DNA of 23,167 nucleotides, taken from contig LSYV01000075.1 of assembly GCA_001584585.1 (NCBI GenBank), forward strand, positions 233,129 to 256,295, in the 5' to 3' direction. Under the pieces are notes generated by a model that saw nothing but the letters and a program-made list of their open reading frames with translations, did not search any database and was not told where the DNA came from. Both the position numbers and the translations under genes were made by a program. Positions 22,881 to 23,167 of this stretch are shown one piece after another; position 1 is the stretch's first letter, and every line of letters begins with the position of its first letter. Source of the stretch: Gonium pectorale (Eukaryota; Chlorophyta; Chlorophyceae; Chlamydomonadales; Volvocaceae).

Positions 22881-23167
22881 GTGAGTGCTGTCGTACTGTC
22901 GTACTGCCGGGCGGAGCCTGGCGGGGGCCAGGCCAGTCCATGGCCGGCGCTCGGGCCATGTTGCGGCACGTGTTGCGGCCTCGGAGCACGTGTGTGCTGC
23001 CCCAGGCGCCGGAGCCGCCCCCGCTGCAGCCCCGCTGTGCCCACCCACGCGCCAGCAGAGTCCCGGGTACCCTGTGGGAGTGGGCCCACCCGCAGCATCC
23101 CCTCCTCCCCCACCTCCACCTGCACTCACCCGCGCCCGCCCCCCCTCGCGCCTCGTCCGGCCCCCCC
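22881..23167 (+). other. 3' edge: intron of the mosaic gene
   Basis: The sequence starts with GTGAGT and contains no EGF-type cysteine motif in any frame that would complete module 12. It is best read as an intron running to the right edge. The end is very C-rich. Confidence 0.55.

Noticed and set aside
23001..23167. Possible further exon after a CCCCAG acceptor near 23006
   Set aside because: The frame gives an A/P-rich sequence without the CxC and GYFFD motifs needed to complete EGF module 12.

Overview
The window looks like nuclear DNA of a green alga of the Chlamydomonas/Volvox group (Chlamydomonadales). The evidence is very GC-rich coding sequence, many short GT-AG introns with C/T-rich tracts before the acceptors, abundant C-runs and GT microsatellites, long 3' flanks with TGTAA polyadenylation-type signals, and protein sequences that fit a photosynthetic eukaryote. 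The species cannot be fixed from the sequence. All gene models below were spliced by hand from reading frame, GT/AG sites, intron phase and recalled family resemblance; no transcript or alignment was available.

Three genes lie on the + strand. (1) Positions 3-2737 hold the last seven visible exons of a Ski2-type DExH-box RNA helicase, most like the plastid helicase ISE2; its 5' part is off the left edge. (2) Positions 4306-9180 hold a complete 13-exon gene for RPT6, an AAA+ ATPase of the 26S proteasome base (396 aa). (3) From 10655 to beyond the right edge runs a 26-exon (visible) gene for a secreted mosaic protein: signal peptide, one EGF-like module, a WSC domain, two PAN/Apple-like modules, then at least eleven more EGF-like modules. 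About 879 residues are visible and no stop is reached.

The first two genes are housekeeping genes. The third is the interesting one. Nearly every intron is phase 1, module borders coincide with exon borders, and several EGF modules are cut again by introns that split a cysteine codon. This is the exon-shuffling pattern best known from animal extracellular proteins. Its introns carry several tandem repeats (21-bp, 15-bp, 7-bp and 6-bp units). The likely role is an extracellular, cell-wall or cell-surface glycoprotein that binds carbohydrate or protein, but no function can be assigned. I see no tRNA, rRNA, transposon or CRISPR, and no supported gene on the - strand.
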